This document shows, piece by piece, positions 34,426 to 43,083 of a stretch of 64,000 nucleotides of DNA; positions within the stretch are counted from its first letter, which is position 1, and each line of letters begins with the position of its first letter. Under the pieces are notes generated by a model. The model did no database searches, was not told where the DNA came from, and saw nothing but the letters and a program-made list of their open reading frames with translations. Source of the stretch: Actinoplanes ianthinogenes. Lineage in GTDB: Bacteria > Actinomycetota > Actinomycetes > Mycobacteriales > Micromonosporaceae. The position numbers and the translations under genes were made by a program. Where the stretch lies: assembly GCF_018324205.1 (NCBI RefSeq), contig NZ_AP023356.1:5934001-5998000 (forward strand). Reading direction: 5' to 3'.

Positions 34426-35556
34426 TCAGCCCGCCCGCCGCAGCCACGCGGCCGGGTCGTCCCGCACCCCGCGCACCACCGCGTCCGCCGCCCCGCGCAC
34501 CGCCGCGTCCGCCCCGAGGCGAGCGGCCCGCACCGTGACCGGCGCCAGTCCCGCGGTCAGCACCCGCCGCCGCAGCTCCGCCTCGATCCCGTCGCGCAGC
34601 CGCTCGAAGTACGGCGCATAGGCCCCGCCCAGCACGATCACCGGCACGTCGAGCAGGTTGACCACGGCCGACAGCGCGATCCCGAGCGCCGCGGCGGCCC
34701 CCGGCTCGTCGGCCGCGAGGGCCTCCTGCCCGGCGTACTGCTCCAGGCAGCCGTTCGCCCCGCACCGGCACGGCTTGCCGTCCGGGTCGACGGTCAGGTG
34801 CCCGATCTCGCCGCTCCAGCCCCGCACGCCCCGGTAGAGCTCACCGTCGATCACCAGCCCGGCGCCGATGCCGATCTCGCCGGAGACGTACAGGAAGGTC
34901 TGCTCGCCGCCGGCCACCCGTAGCTCGCCGAGCGCCGCGAGATTCGCCTCGTTGTCCACCGTGACCGGCAGACCGGCCAGCTCCGGCACCCCGCTCAGCA
35001 GGGCCGGGGCGTCCACGTTCTGCCAGCCCAGGTTGGGGGCGACCCGGACCAGGCCGGCCGAGACCAGGCCGGGCACCGCGAGCGTGGCGCCGGCGATCAC
35101 CAGGCCGTCGGCCTCGGCGGCGAGCCGGGCCCGGGCGGCCAGCCCGCCCAGCGCGGCGAGCGCGTCGGCGGCCGCGGCCGGGCGCTGGTCGGCGTGCTCG
35201 ATGAAGCGCTGCCGGACCGCGCCGGTCAGGTCGACCACGCAGGCCGCCAGGTAGTCGACGTTGATCTCCAGGCCCAGCCCGGCCGGGCCGGCCGCGGTGA
35301 GCGCCAGGCCGGCCGCCGGACGCCCGGCGCCGGTCCGCGGCGGCGGGTCCAGCTCGATCAGCAGCCCGCCCTCGATCAGGTCGTCGACCAGCGCCGAGAC
35401 GGTCGCCCGGGTCAGTCCGGTGGCGCCCGCGACGGCGGCCCGCGACGGCGGATCGGCGCTGTTCGCCACGGTGTGCAGGACCAGCGCGAGATTATGGGCT
35501 CGCACGCTCGACTGCCGGACGGGGGCGGTGGTACTCGAGCTCATCCGGGCCGTCAC
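34426..35556 (-). CDS. xylR: ROK-family transcriptional regulator, likely xylose repressor
   Basis: A 376-residue protein. The N-terminal MarR-like winged helix (LTRATVSALVDDLIEGGLL) precedes a ROK sugar-binding domain with the zinc-type motif CRCGANGCLEQYAG and the glycine-rich GIGAGLVIDGELYRG. The protein is divergent from xylA, as in other actinobacterial xyl loci, so it is probably the D-xylose-responsive repressor of xylAB. Starts at GTG 35556 or ATG 35544 are both possible. The symbol is assigned by context. Confidence 0.87.
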   Translation of the reverse strand: MTARMSSSTTAPVRQSSVRAHNLALVLHTVANSADPPSRAAVAGATGLTRATVSALVDDLIEGGLLIELDPPPRTGAGRPAAGLALTAAGPAGLGLEINVDYLAACVVDLTGAVRQRFIEHADQRPAAAADALAALGGLAARARLAAEADGLVIAGATLAVPGLVSAGLVRVAPNLGWQNVDAPALLSGVPELAGLPVTVDNEANLAALGELRVAGGEQTFLYVSGEIGIGAGLVIDGELYRGVRGWSGEIGHLTVDPDGKPCRCGANGCLEQYAGQEALAADEPGAAAALGIALSAVVNLLDVPVIVLGGAYAPYFERLRDGIEAELRRRVLTAGLAPVTVRAARLGADAAVRGAADAVVRGVRDDPAAWLRRAG

Positions 35557-35630
35557 GCCCTTGACAATGCCATACCCCCGCCAAATAATTCAACCAATAA
35601 ACAAATCGATCGCGTTTCCCGGAGGTAACC
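35557..35630 (+). promoter_or_regulatory. xylAB promoter and probable operator
   Basis: A 74-bp AT-rich gap between xylR and xylA. It holds TTGACA (35561-35566), an 18-bp spacer, ATAATT (35585-35590), and then the AT-rich stretch AACCAATAAACAAATCG with CAAATAAT/AATAAACAAAT repeats of the kind bound by ROK repressors. GGAGG lies 5 nt before the GTG of xylA. Confidence 0.7.
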
Positions 35631-36815
35631 GTGTCGGTGCAGGCCACACGTGATGACAAGTTCTCGTTCGGTCTCTGGACCGTCGGCTGGCAGGCGCGCG
35701 ACCCGTTCGGTGACGCCACCCGCCCGGCGATCGACCCGGTCGAGACCGTGCACAAGCTCGCCGAGATCGGGGCGTACGGCGTCACCTTCCACGACGACGA
35801 CCTGGTCCCGTTCGGCGCGGACGCGCAGACCCGCGACGGCATCATCGCCGGGTTCAAAAAGGCGCTCGACGAGACCGGCCTGATCGTCCCGATGGTGACC
35901 ACCAACCTGTTCACCCACCCGGTGTTCAAGGACGGCGGCTTCACCAGCAACGACCGCACCGTCCGGCGCTACGCGCTGCGCAAGGTGCTGCGCCAGATGG
36001 ACCTCGGCGCCGAGCTGGGCGCCAAGACCCTGGTCCTCTGGGGCGGCCGCGAGGGCGCGGAGTACGACTCGGCCAAGGACGTCAAGGCCGCCCTGGACCG
36101 CTACCGCGAGGCGCTGAACCTGCTCGCGCAGTACTCGGAGGACCGCGGTTACGGCTTCCGCTTCGCCATCGAGCCGAAGCCGAACGAGCCCCGCGGCGAC
36201 ATCCTGCTGCCGACCGCCGGCCACGCCATCGCGTTCACCCAGGAGCTGGAGCGCCCCGAGCTGTTCGGCATCAACCCCGAGGTCGGCCACGAGCAGATGT
36301 CGAACCTCAACTTCACCCAGGGCATCGCCCAGGCGCTGTGGCACGGCAAGCTCTTCCACATCGACCTCAACGGCCAGCACGGCCCGAAGTACGACCAGGA
36401 CCTCGTCTTCGGCCACGGTGACCTGCTCAACGCGTTCTCCCTGGTCGACCTGCTGGAGAACGGGCTGGACGGCGGCCGTGCCTACGACGGGCCGCGCCAC
36501 TTCGACTACAAGCCGTCGCGCACCGAGGACCTGGACGGCGTCTGGGAGTCGGCCAAGGCCAACATCAAGATGTATCTGCTGCTCAAGGAGCGGGCCAAGG
36601 CGTTCCGCGCCGACCCCGAGGTGCAGGCCGCGCTGGCCGCCTCCAAGGTCGCCGAGCTGAGCACCCCGACCCTGAACGCCGGCGAGACCTACACCGACCT
36701 GCTCGCCGACCGCAGCGCGTTCGAGGACTTCGACGCGGACGCCGCCGGCGCCCAGGGCTACGGCTTCGTCAAGCTGAACCAGCTCGCCATCGAGCACCTG
36801 CTCGGGGCCCGGTAG
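35631..36815 (+). CDS. xylA: Xylose isomerase
   Basis: A 394-residue, class-I xylose isomerase: FSFGLWTVGWQARDPFGD, the active-site His in GVTFHDDDLVPFG, and metal ligands in AIEPKPNEPRGD, the HEQM region and HIDLNGQ. It converts D-xylose to D-xylulose with Mg2+ or Mn2+ in the cytoplasm. The length matches Streptomyces enzymes. GTG start with GGAGG. xylB follows 2 bp later. Confidence 0.97.
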   Translation: MSVQATRDDKFSFGLWTVGWQARDPFGDATRPAIDPVETVHKLAEIGAYGVTFHDDDLVPFGADAQTRDGIIAGFKKALDETGLIVPMVTTNLFTHPVFKDGGFTSNDRTVRRYALRKVLRQMDLGAELGAKTLVLWGGREGAEYDSAKDVKAALDRYREALNLLAQYSEDRGYGFRFAIEPKPNEPRGDILLPTAGHAIAFTQELERPELFGINPEVGHEQMSNLNFTQGIAQALWHGKLFHIDLNGQHGPKYDQDLVFGHGDLLNAFSLVDLLENGLDGGRAYDGPRHFDYKPSRTEDLDGVWESAKANIKMYLLLKERAKAFRADPEVQAALAASKVAELSTPTLNAGETYTDLLADRSAFEDFDADAAGAQGYGFVKLNQLAIEHLLGAR

Positions 36816-36817
36816 TC

Positions 36818-38218
36818 ATGGCGCTCGTCGCCGGGATCGACAGTTCGACCCAGTCCTGCAAGGTCGTCATCCGGGACGCCGAGACCGGCAAGCTGGTCCG
36901 GCAGGGCCGGGCCGCCCACCCGGACGGCACCGAGGTGCACCCGGACGCCTGGTGGTCGGCCCTGCGGGAGGCGATCGCCGAGGCCGGCGGACTGGACGAC
37001 GTGGCCGCCGTCTCGCTGGCCGGCCAGCAGCACGGCATGGTCGTGCTGGACGAGCACGGTGACGTGGTCCGCCCGGCGCTGCTGTGGAACGACACCCGCA
37101 GCGCCGGCGCGGCCGCCGACCTGATCCAGGAGCTCGGCGGGGCGGACAAGTGGGCGGACGCGGTCGGCATCGTGCCGGTCGCCAGCTTCACCCTGACCAA
37201 GCTGCGCTGGCTGGCCCGCAACGAGCCGTCGCAGGCGGCGAGGGTCGCGGCGGTCTGCCTGCCGCACGACTGGCTGACCTGGAAACTGTCCGGGTCCACC
37301 GACCTCGCGGACCTCAAGACCGATCGCAGTGACGCCAGCGGCACCCTCTACTGGTCGGCCAGGACCGGCGAGTACCGGCACGACCTGCTGGAGCTCGGCT
37401 TCGGCCGGCAGCTGATCGTGCCCGAGGTGCTCGGCCCGACCGGGATCGCCGGGCGCCTCGCCAACGGCGCGCCGATCGGCCCCGGCGCCGGGGACAACGC
37501 GGCGGCCGCTCTCGGCACCGGCGCGCTGCCCGGCGACGTGATCGTCTCGATCGGCACGTCCGGCACGGTCTTCGTCTCGTCCGACGCCGCCCCGGTCGAC
37601 CCGAGCGGCACGGTGGCCGGATTCGCCGACACCACCGGGCGGTTCCTGCCGATCGTGGTCACCCTCAACGCCGCCCGGGTGCTGGACGCGGCCGCCAAAC
37701 TGCTCGGCGTCTCGCACGACGAGCTGTCCCGGCTCGCGCTCACCGCGCCCGCCGGGGCGGACGGCCTGGTCCTGGTGCCCTACCTGGAGGGGGAGCGGAC
37801 CCCGAACCGGCCGGACGCCACCGGTGCGATCCACGGGCTCACCCTGAAGACGTCCGACCCGGCGCACCTGGCCCGGGCCGCCGTCGAGGGGATGCTCTGC
37901 GCCCTCGCCGACGGCCTGGACGCGCTGGTCGGGCAGGGCGCCCGGGCGAACCGGATCGTGCTGGTCGGCGGCGGCGCCCGGAGCGAGGCGGTGCGGCGGA
38001 TCGCACCCGCCCTGTTCGGCAAGCCGGTGCTGGTCCCGCCGCCCGGCGAGTACGTCGCCGACGGCGCGGCCCGGCAGGCCGCCTGGGTCCTGACCGGCGG
38101 CGACGCCCCGCCCGCCTGGTCCGCGGAGACCCCCGAGGTCTACGAGGACGACCCGGTCCCGCTGATCCGCGAACAGTACGCCGCCGCCCAGCACGCCGTG
38201 CTGGACCGCACTCGCTGA
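36818..38218 (+). CDS. xylB: Xylulokinase
   Basis: A 466-residue FGGY-family kinase: N-terminal GIDSSTQSCKV (phosphate binding), AGQQHGMVVLD, the catalytic Asp region GAGDNAAAA, and C-terminal VLVGGGARSEAVRRI with adenine-binding residues. It phosphorylates D-xylulose to D-xylulose 5-phosphate. The ATG starts 2 bp after xylA, so the two form one operon. A 14-bp hairpin terminator follows. Confidence 0.96.
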   Translation: MALVAGIDSSTQSCKVVIRDAETGKLVRQGRAAHPDGTEVHPDAWWSALREAIAEAGGLDDVAAVSLAGQQHGMVVLDEHGDVVRPALLWNDTRSAGAAADLIQELGGADKWADAVGIVPVASFTLTKLRWLARNEPSQAARVAAVCLPHDWLTWKLSGSTDLADLKTDRSDASGTLYWSARTGEYRHDLLELGFGRQLIVPEVLGPTGIAGRLANGAPIGPGAGDNAAAALGTGALPGDVIVSIGTSGTVFVSSDAAPVDPSGTVAGFADTTGRFLPIVVTLNAARVLDAAAKLLGVSHDELSRLALTAPAGADGLVLVPYLEGERTPNRPDATGAIHGLTLKTSDPAHLARAAVEGMLCALADGLDALVGQGARANRIVLVGGGARSEAVRRIAPALFGKPVLVPPPGEYVADGAARQAAWVLTGGDAPPAWSAETPEVYEDDPVPLIREQYAAAQHAVLDRTR

Positions 38219-38224
38219 CCGTCG

Positions 38225-38260
38225 ATCGCGGGGTACGGGGCTTCTGCCGTACCCCGCGAT
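38225..38260. terminator. Bidirectional hairpin terminator after xylB
   Basis: A perfect 14-bp stem (ATCGCGGGGTACGG and its complement) with an eight-base loop, followed by CTTCTC. It serves the convergent xylB and PTE-like genes. Confidence 0.85.
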
Positions 38261-38322
38261 CTTCTCGGCGATGCCGGGGACGACCCGGACGGCCGGGACC
38301 GTGGGAGCAGTCCCGGGGCCGT

Positions 38323-39222
38323 TCAGCGCCAGTCGGCGGCGAACGCCCGGGCCGGGTTGGTGACCAGGACGGCCGTCGCGACCTCGCCGCCGATCTCCCG
38401 CTCGATGCGCGGACGCAGTCCGCTGAGCAGGAACGGCATGCCGGGCCCGTCGGCGGTCGAGCGCGCGGCGGCCGTCACGGTGTCGCCGCCGAGCAGGATC
38501 CGGTCCTGATGGCCGGCGTCCACCAGCGCGGCGATGCTGTCCAGCAGCCGCCAGTCGGTCTGGTGGTGGGCCCGCGACGGCCCGTCGAACGCCACGTAGG
38601 CGCCGGCCCGGGCGACCGCGACATGCACCCGCGGGTCGGGGAACCGGTGCAGGTGACCCAGGATCAGGCTGCCGGGCGCGACGGCGTGGGTGCCGCAGAG
38701 CAGGTCGAGCACGTCGAGGGCGGCGGTGCCACCCTCCAGGTGCACGCCGATCGGGGCGCCGGTGGCGTGGTGGGCCCGCGCCGCCGCGGCGGCGACCTGC
38801 CGGGCGTGCTCGTCGAGGTGGTGGAAGCTCCCGGCGATCTTGATCAGGCCGGCCCGCACCGGGGCGGCGGTCAGCTCGTGCACGAACGTCTCGGCGAGCC
38901 GGTCGTACCGTTTCCGGAGGTCCTCGGGGTCGTAGTGCTTCGCCTGATGCATCCCGGTCGCGGCGACGACGTGCACCTTCGAGCGCCGGGACAGCCCGGG
39001 CAGTTCGTCGTGCCGGCCGCCCATGCCCCACGGTGTCCACTGGACGACGGCGGCGCCGCCGAGCGCCGCGAACGCGGTGAGCTCGGTCAGCGCGGCCACC
39101 GGGTCGTCGAGTTCCTGTCCGGCGAGGACCGGGGAGCGCAGGAACAGGTGGTCGTGCGCGTCGCACACACCCAGCGCCGCCGGCTCGACGTCGCCGAGGA
39201 CGGTACGCACCGTCGGGCTCAT
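38323..39222 (-). CDS. Phosphotriesterase-family metallohydrolase
   Basis: A 299-residue TIM-barrel hydrolase. The binuclear-metal ligands are visible: HDH in CDAHDHLFLRS, the carboxylated Lys in AGLIKIAGSF, His in GAPIGVHLEGG, His in LILGHLHRF, and Asp in ILLGGDTV. Such proteins include phosphotriesterases, lactonases and resiniferatoxin-binding homologues. The substrate is unknown, with a lactone or ester favoured by its partner. The start ATG overlaps the CMD gene stop by 4 bp (39219-39222), so the pair is translationally coupled. Confidence 0.87.
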   Translation of the reverse strand: MSPTVRTVLGDVEPAALGVCDAHDHLFLRSPVLAGQELDDPVAALTELTAFAALGGAAVVQWTPWGMGGRHDELPGLSRRSKVHVVAATGMHQAKHYDPEDLRKRYDRLAETFVHELTAAPVRAGLIKIAGSFHHLDEHARQVAAAAARAHHATGAPIGVHLEGGTAALDVLDLLCGTHAVAPGSLILGHLHRFPDPRVHVAVARAGAYVAFDGPSRAHHQTDWRLLDSIAALVDAGHQDRILLGGDTVTAAARSTADGPGMPFLLSGLRPRIEREIGGEVATAVLVTNPARAFAADWR

Positions 39223-39641
39223 CGTGACTCCTCCGCCTTCTCCGCGTCGGCCAGCGCGGCCGCCGCCACCCGGAGCCCGGCGAGCGCCTTGGGTACCCCG
39301 ACATAGGGCGCCAGGTGCACGAACACCTCGACGATCTGCGCCGGGTCCATGCCCAGTCGCAGCGATGTCCGGACGTGCCCGGTGAGCTGGGGATCGACGC
39401 CGCCCAGAGCGGTCAGGGCCGCGAGATTCACCAGTTGCCGCTCGCGCAGCGACAGCCCGTCGCGCTGATAGGTGCCGCCGAACAGGCTGGTGACGATCCA
39501 GTCGGCGAAGCCGGGTGCGAGGTGCTCGACCATCGGCAGGGTGGCCCTCTGCGTCTGTTCGTCCTGCAGGGTGTCCAGCAGGCGATAGCCCTGGCCGCGG
39601 TCGATCGTCGCCGGAGTCAACTGCTCGGACACGTCGCTCAT
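39219..39641 (-). CDS. Carboxymuconolactone decarboxylase (CMD) family protein
   Basis: A 140-residue all-helical CMD fold: SLRERQLVNLAALTALGG, then GHVRTSLRLGM and LAPYVGVPKAL. It lacks the CxxC of AhpD peroxidases and has the His-based variant typical of gamma-carboxymuconolactone decarboxylases. AGGGGGATCTG precedes the ATG at 39641. It is the first gene of a two-gene operon with the PTE-like hydrolase, whose promoter contains two large palindromes. Confidence 0.85.
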   Translation of the reverse strand: MSDVSEQLTPATIDRGQGYRLLDTLQDEQTQRATLPMVEHLAPGFADWIVTSLFGGTYQRDGLSLRERQLVNLAALTALGGVDPQLTGHVRTSLRLGMDPAQIVEVFVHLAPYVGVPKALAGLRVAAAALADAEKAEESR

Positions 39642-39661
39642 CAGATCCCCCTCGATCGGTT

Positions 39662-39716
39662 GTAACGGTTGAACCGTTACGACCGACCGTAGCAGGCGTA
39701 ACGGATGAAGCGTTAC
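39662..39716. promoter_or_regulatory. Two near-identical 19-bp palindromic operators
   Basis: Site 1 at 39662-39680 is GTAACGGTT-G-AACCGTTAC, a perfect palindrome. Site 2 at 39698-39716 is GTAACGGAT-G-AAGCGTTAC, with a mismatch only near the centre. The centres are 36 bp apart, about 3.4 helical turns. They lie in the divergent gap between the CMD/PTE operon and the CGNR-type regulator, with site 2 next to its start codon. Confidence 0.85.
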
Positions 39717-39725
39717 CATCGTCGG

Positions 39726-40292
39726 GTGACCGTGCATGACCCGCTCGCGCTGCGATACGACTGCGGCGCCGTCTGGCTCAACCTGCTCGCCACTCGGGGC
39801 CGGTCGTTCAGTGCCGACCCGGTCGAGCGGCTGACCGGCGTCGACCGGCTCGCCGAGTGGCTCGCGCACAGCGAGTTGTCGCCGGTCCGTGCGCCGGGTC
39901 CCGAGGATCTGGAGCTCACCCGCGAGGTGCGGGAGACGCTGCGCCCGCTCGCCCTGGCCACCGTCGACGGCGTGCCGCCACCGCCCGCGGCCGCGGACCG
40001 GCTGGTCACCCTGCTGGCCGGGCAGGACGCGCCGGTGCGGCTGATCGCGGACGAGCGGCTCCGGCTCGCGCCGCCGGCGACCGCGCGCGAGGCACTCGCC
40101 CGGATCACCCGGCAGGCGATCGACCAGCTCACCGGTGCGGACCGGCACGTGCTGAAGGTGTGCCCGGAGGACGACTGCCGCGGCGTCTTCATCGACCCGC
40201 CGGGGCGGCGGCGCTGGTGCCCGTCACCGGCGTGCGCGAGCCGCGGCCGGGTCCGGGCGCTGCGCGCGCGCCGGGCCGCGCACGAGCAGTGA
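39726..40292 (+). CDS. CGNR/ABATE-type zinc-finger regulator
   Basis: A protein of about 188 residues. The N-terminal ABATE-like helical domain (LRYDCGAVWLNLLATRGRS) is followed by a C-terminal zinc finger, CPEDDC-x11-WCPSPAC, and a basic tail. In most relatives the last Cys is followed by GNR, but here it reads CASR, so the name-giving motif is partly lost. GTG at 39726 or 39732 is likely, since an ATG at 39705 lies inside an operator palindrome. It is probably the regulator of the divergent CMD/PTE operon. Its 3' end starts a 26-bp tandem repeat. Confidence 0.78.
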   Translation: MTVHDPLALRYDCGAVWLNLLATRGRSFSADPVERLTGVDRLAEWLAHSELSPVRAPGPEDLELTREVRETLRPLALATVDGVPPPPAAADRLVTLLAGQDAPVRLIADERLRLAPPATAREALARITRQAIDQLTGADRHVLKVCPEDDCRGVFIDPPGRRRWCPSPACASRGRVRALRARRAAHEQ

Positions 40293-40370
40293 CGCGCCGG
40301 GCCGCGCACGAGCAGTGACGCGCCGGGCCGCGCACGAGCAGTGACGCGCCGGGCCGCGCACGAGCAGTGA
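40267..40370. repeat. 26-bp tandem repeat that copies the stop codon, 4 units
   Basis: Four identical 26-bp units (40267-40292, 40293-40318, 40319-40344, 40345-40370), with a partial fifth. Each unit has the form CGCGCCGGGCCGCGCACGAG followed by CAGTGA. The first unit is the last 26 bases of the CGNR gene, including its TGA. Because 26 is not a multiple of 3, successive TGAs fall in three different frames. Confidence 0.92.
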
Positions 40371-40400
40371 CGCGCCGGGCCGGGCACCGGCGGTGAACGG

Positions 40401-41540
40401 TCAGGCGATCGCCGGGTCCGTGCCGCGGATGCGGGCCAGGCCGTGCACCGCGAGGAAGCCGTCGACCGCACCGGACCAGGGGAAACGCTCGGCCTGGGCG
40501 CGGGCGGCGGCGCGCCGCGCGACGGCCGGCCGATCGAGCAGGGCACGGACCGCGGCGGTGTAGGCCGCGCCGGTGCCGTCCGCGGGCAGCCCGGCGTCGC
40601 CGATCACCTCGGGCAGCGCGCTGCTCGTGCGGGCCACCACCGGGGTGCCGCTGGCCAGCGCCTCCAGCGCGGCCAGCCCGAACGTCTCGATCGGGCCGGG
40701 CGCCAGCGCGACGTCCGCGGTGGCCAGCAGCGCGGCCAGCAGCCGCGGGTCGGCGACGTGCCCGAGGAAGGTGGCCGGCAGCCCCCGGGCGGCCGCCTCG
40801 CGTTCCAGCGGCGCCCGCAGCGGCCCGTCCCCGGCCACCACCAGCACCGCGTCCGTCCCGGCGGCCCGCAGCCCGGCCAGGGCGTGCAGCGACAGCCGGG
40901 GATCCTTCTCCGCCGACAACCGCCCGCAGTGCAGCAGGATCACCCCATCCGGCCCGGCGTAACGGCGGCGCAGCTCCGGATCCCGGTTGCCGGGCGTGAA
41001 CCGGGCCAGGTCGACGCCGAGCGGCACCCGCACCGGCGTGGCGCCGAGCCGGGTGAACTCCCGCTCCGCCCAGCCGGTCGTGCAGACCACCGAGTCGAAA
41101 GCCTTGACGGTACGAGCATTGAGCCGGTCCGCCGCCCGCAGCCCGAGCGACCGTCCGGGGCCGAACATCCGCAGCAGCCCGTCCAGGCTCTCGTGCGACA
41201 CCATCATCGACGGCACCCCGGCCCGCCGTCCCCACCCGCCCAGCCAGCGCAGCGTGGACCGGTCGTGCACCTCGATCCGGTCCGGGCCGAGCCGCTCCAG
41301 CAGCCCGCCGACCGCCACCCGGTTCAGCAGCACCCGGTACCCGCCCAGCCCCGGCACGACCGGACCGGGCAACGTGAGCACCCGGCCGTACGCAAACTCC
41401 TGTTCGGTCGCACGCGGACCGGGAGTGATCAGCACCGCCCGGTGTCCCGCCTCCTGATAACCCTGCCCCAGCGCGCGCAGCGCGGTGCGGAGCCCACCGG
41501 AGGTGGCGTGGACGAAATTGGCGATCCGGACGATCAGCAT
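40401..41540 (-). CDS. Glycosyltransferase family 4 protein
   Basis: A 379-residue GT-B enzyme. The N-terminal acceptor domain starts with VRIANFVHATSGGLRTAL. The C-terminal donor-binding domain has GRLSAEKDPRLSLHAL and the EX7E-like motif in PIETFGLAALEALASGTPVV. It would transfer a sugar from a nucleotide- or polyprenyl-linked donor to a lipid or glycan in the cytoplasm. No biosynthetic cluster is nearby. Divergence from the MFS gene gives no strong functional hint. Confidence 0.88.
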   Translation of the reverse strand: MLIVRIANFVHATSGGLRTALRALGQGYQEAGHRAVLITPGPRATEQEFAYGRVLTLPGPVVPGLGGYRVLLNRVAVGGLLERLGPDRIEVHDRSTLRWLGGWGRRAGVPSMMVSHESLDGLLRMFGPGRSLGLRAADRLNARTVKAFDSVVCTTGWAEREFTRLGATPVRVPLGVDLARFTPGNRDPELRRRYAGPDGVILLHCGRLSAEKDPRLSLHALAGLRAAGTDAVLVVAGDGPLRAPLEREAAARGLPATFLGHVADPRLLAALLATADVALAPGPIETFGLAALEALASGTPVVARTSSALPEVIGDAGLPADGTGAAYTAAVRALLDRPAVARRAAARAQAERFPWSGAVDGFLAVHGLARIRGTDPAIA

Positions 41541-41619
41541 GCGCTCAGATCATCGAAAACCGTGGTCGTCCCGGCAACGCGACCCTGACCGCAGGCCGAA
41601 CTCTCGCTAACCTCTACCC

Positions 41620-43083
41620 GTGATGGGCAGGGGCGGCATCGTGCACCGCGTCTACAGCGTCGTGGTCTTCGTCATCCTGGCGTCCCTCGACAACGTGGCG
41701 ATCGGCATCGTGCCGCCGTTGTACGGCAGCATCGGGGACGACTTCGGGGTGGGCGAGGGGCACATCGCCCTGGCCACCACGATCATGTTCCTGATCAGCG
41801 CGGTCGCCGCGATCGGCTGGGCGTACGCCGGCGACCGCACCGACCGCAAACCGGTCCTGACCATCGGCACCCTGATCTGGGTCGCCGGCACCGCCTGGTC
41901 CGGCCTGGCCACCGGCTACCCCACGTTCCTGCTCGCCCAGGTGGTCGCCGCGGTCGGCCTGGGCGCGGTCGCCTCGGTGAGCTTCTCGGTGGTCAGCGAC
42001 CTGATCACGCCGAAGCGGCGGGGGCTGGTGATGAGCTTCTGGGGCCTGTCGCAGGGCCTCGGCACGCTGGCCGGCACCCTGGTCGGCGGTATCCTCGGGC
42101 ACACCGACTGGCGCGCGCCGTTCCTGGTCACCGCCGCGGCCGGGCTGGTCGCCACGGTGCTGTACCTGTTCACCTACAACGTGCCGCGCGGCGAGAGCCA
42201 GCCGGAGCTGGCCGGGGTGGAGTACGACGAGCGGATCCACCACGACCACCTGCCGATCATCCTGGGCCGGCGGACCAACGTCTGGCTGATCCTGCAGGGC
42301 GGCACCGCGCAGATCGCGTTCGGCTCGCTGGTCTGGCTGCCGGTGCTGTTCCGCGCCCGGGCCGAGGACCAGGGCTACTCGGCGGGCACGGCGGTGCTGG
42401 TCGGCAGCGCGTTCGCGACGATCTTCCAGCTCGGTGCGGCGCTGTCGATCCTCGGCGGGCTGGCCGGTGACCGGCTGCAACGGCGTACCCCACGGGGCCG
42501 GGCCCTGGTGGCAGCGGTCGGGGTGCTGGCCGCGGTCCCGTTCTACGTGGTGTTGTTCTTCGTCCCGATGACGATCACCGTGCCGGACGGGGCGAGCACC
42601 GGCGCGGTCATCCGCGGCGTGCTGGAGAACGTGGTGACCGAGCCGACCGTCGCCACCTGCCTGGGCATCGCCGTCTTCGCGCTGATGCTCACCTCGGCGA
42701 ACTCGCCGAACTGGTTCGCCATGATCTCGGACGTGAACCCGCCCGAGCACCGCGGCACCGTCTACAGCCTCGGCAACCTGGTCAACGGTGTCGGCCGGGC
42801 CGGCGGGAACGCGCTGGTGGCGGTCGCCTTCCAGCGGCTCTCCGGTGCGTTCCCGCCGCCGCTGAACTACGCGGTCGGGCTGGCCTCGTTCCAGTTCTTC
42901 TTCATCCCGACCGGGATCATGTACTGGCTGGCCAGCAGGACGGTGGCCGGCGACATGGCCGCGACCCACGCCGTCCTGCTGACCAAGGCCTCAGAGATGA
43001 GCCCAGACGGTCACGTCGGTGGGGACCCCGCCGTCGTCGCTGAGGGGCTCACTGCTCAGCAGGACCCGGGCGCCATCCGGTAG
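41620..43083 (+). CDS. MFS transporter
   Basis: A 487-residue carrier with 12 expected membrane helices and the MFS motif A in helix 2-3 (GWAYAGDRTDRKPVLTIG). The gene start (GTG 41620 or ATG 41623) has no clear ribosome site. The last 31 residues are charged and run over the 3' end of the convergent GH13 gene for 93 bp, which suggests the original stop was lost or the tail is recent. Proximity to a glucosidase makes a sugar-type substrate plausible. Confidence 0.85.
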   Translation: MMGRGGIVHRVYSVVVFVILASLDNVAIGIVPPLYGSIGDDFGVGEGHIALATTIMFLISAVAAIGWAYAGDRTDRKPVLTIGTLIWVAGTAWSGLATGYPTFLLAQVVAAVGLGAVASVSFSVVSDLITPKRRGLVMSFWGLSQGLGTLAGTLVGGILGHTDWRAPFLVTAAAGLVATVLYLFTYNVPRGESQPELAGVEYDERIHHDHLPIILGRRTNVWLILQGGTAQIAFGSLVWLPVLFRARAEDQGYSAGTAVLVGSAFATIFQLGAALSILGGLAGDRLQRRTPRGRALVAAVGVLAAVPFYVVLFFVPMTITVPDGASTGAVIRGVLENVVTEPTVATCLGIAVFALMLTSANSPNWFAMISDVNPPEHRGTVYSLGNLVNGVGRAGGNALVAVAFQRLSGAFPPPLNYAVGLASFQFFFIPTGIMYWLASRTVAGDMAATHAVLLTKASEMSPDGHVGGDPAVVAEGLTAQQDPGAIR

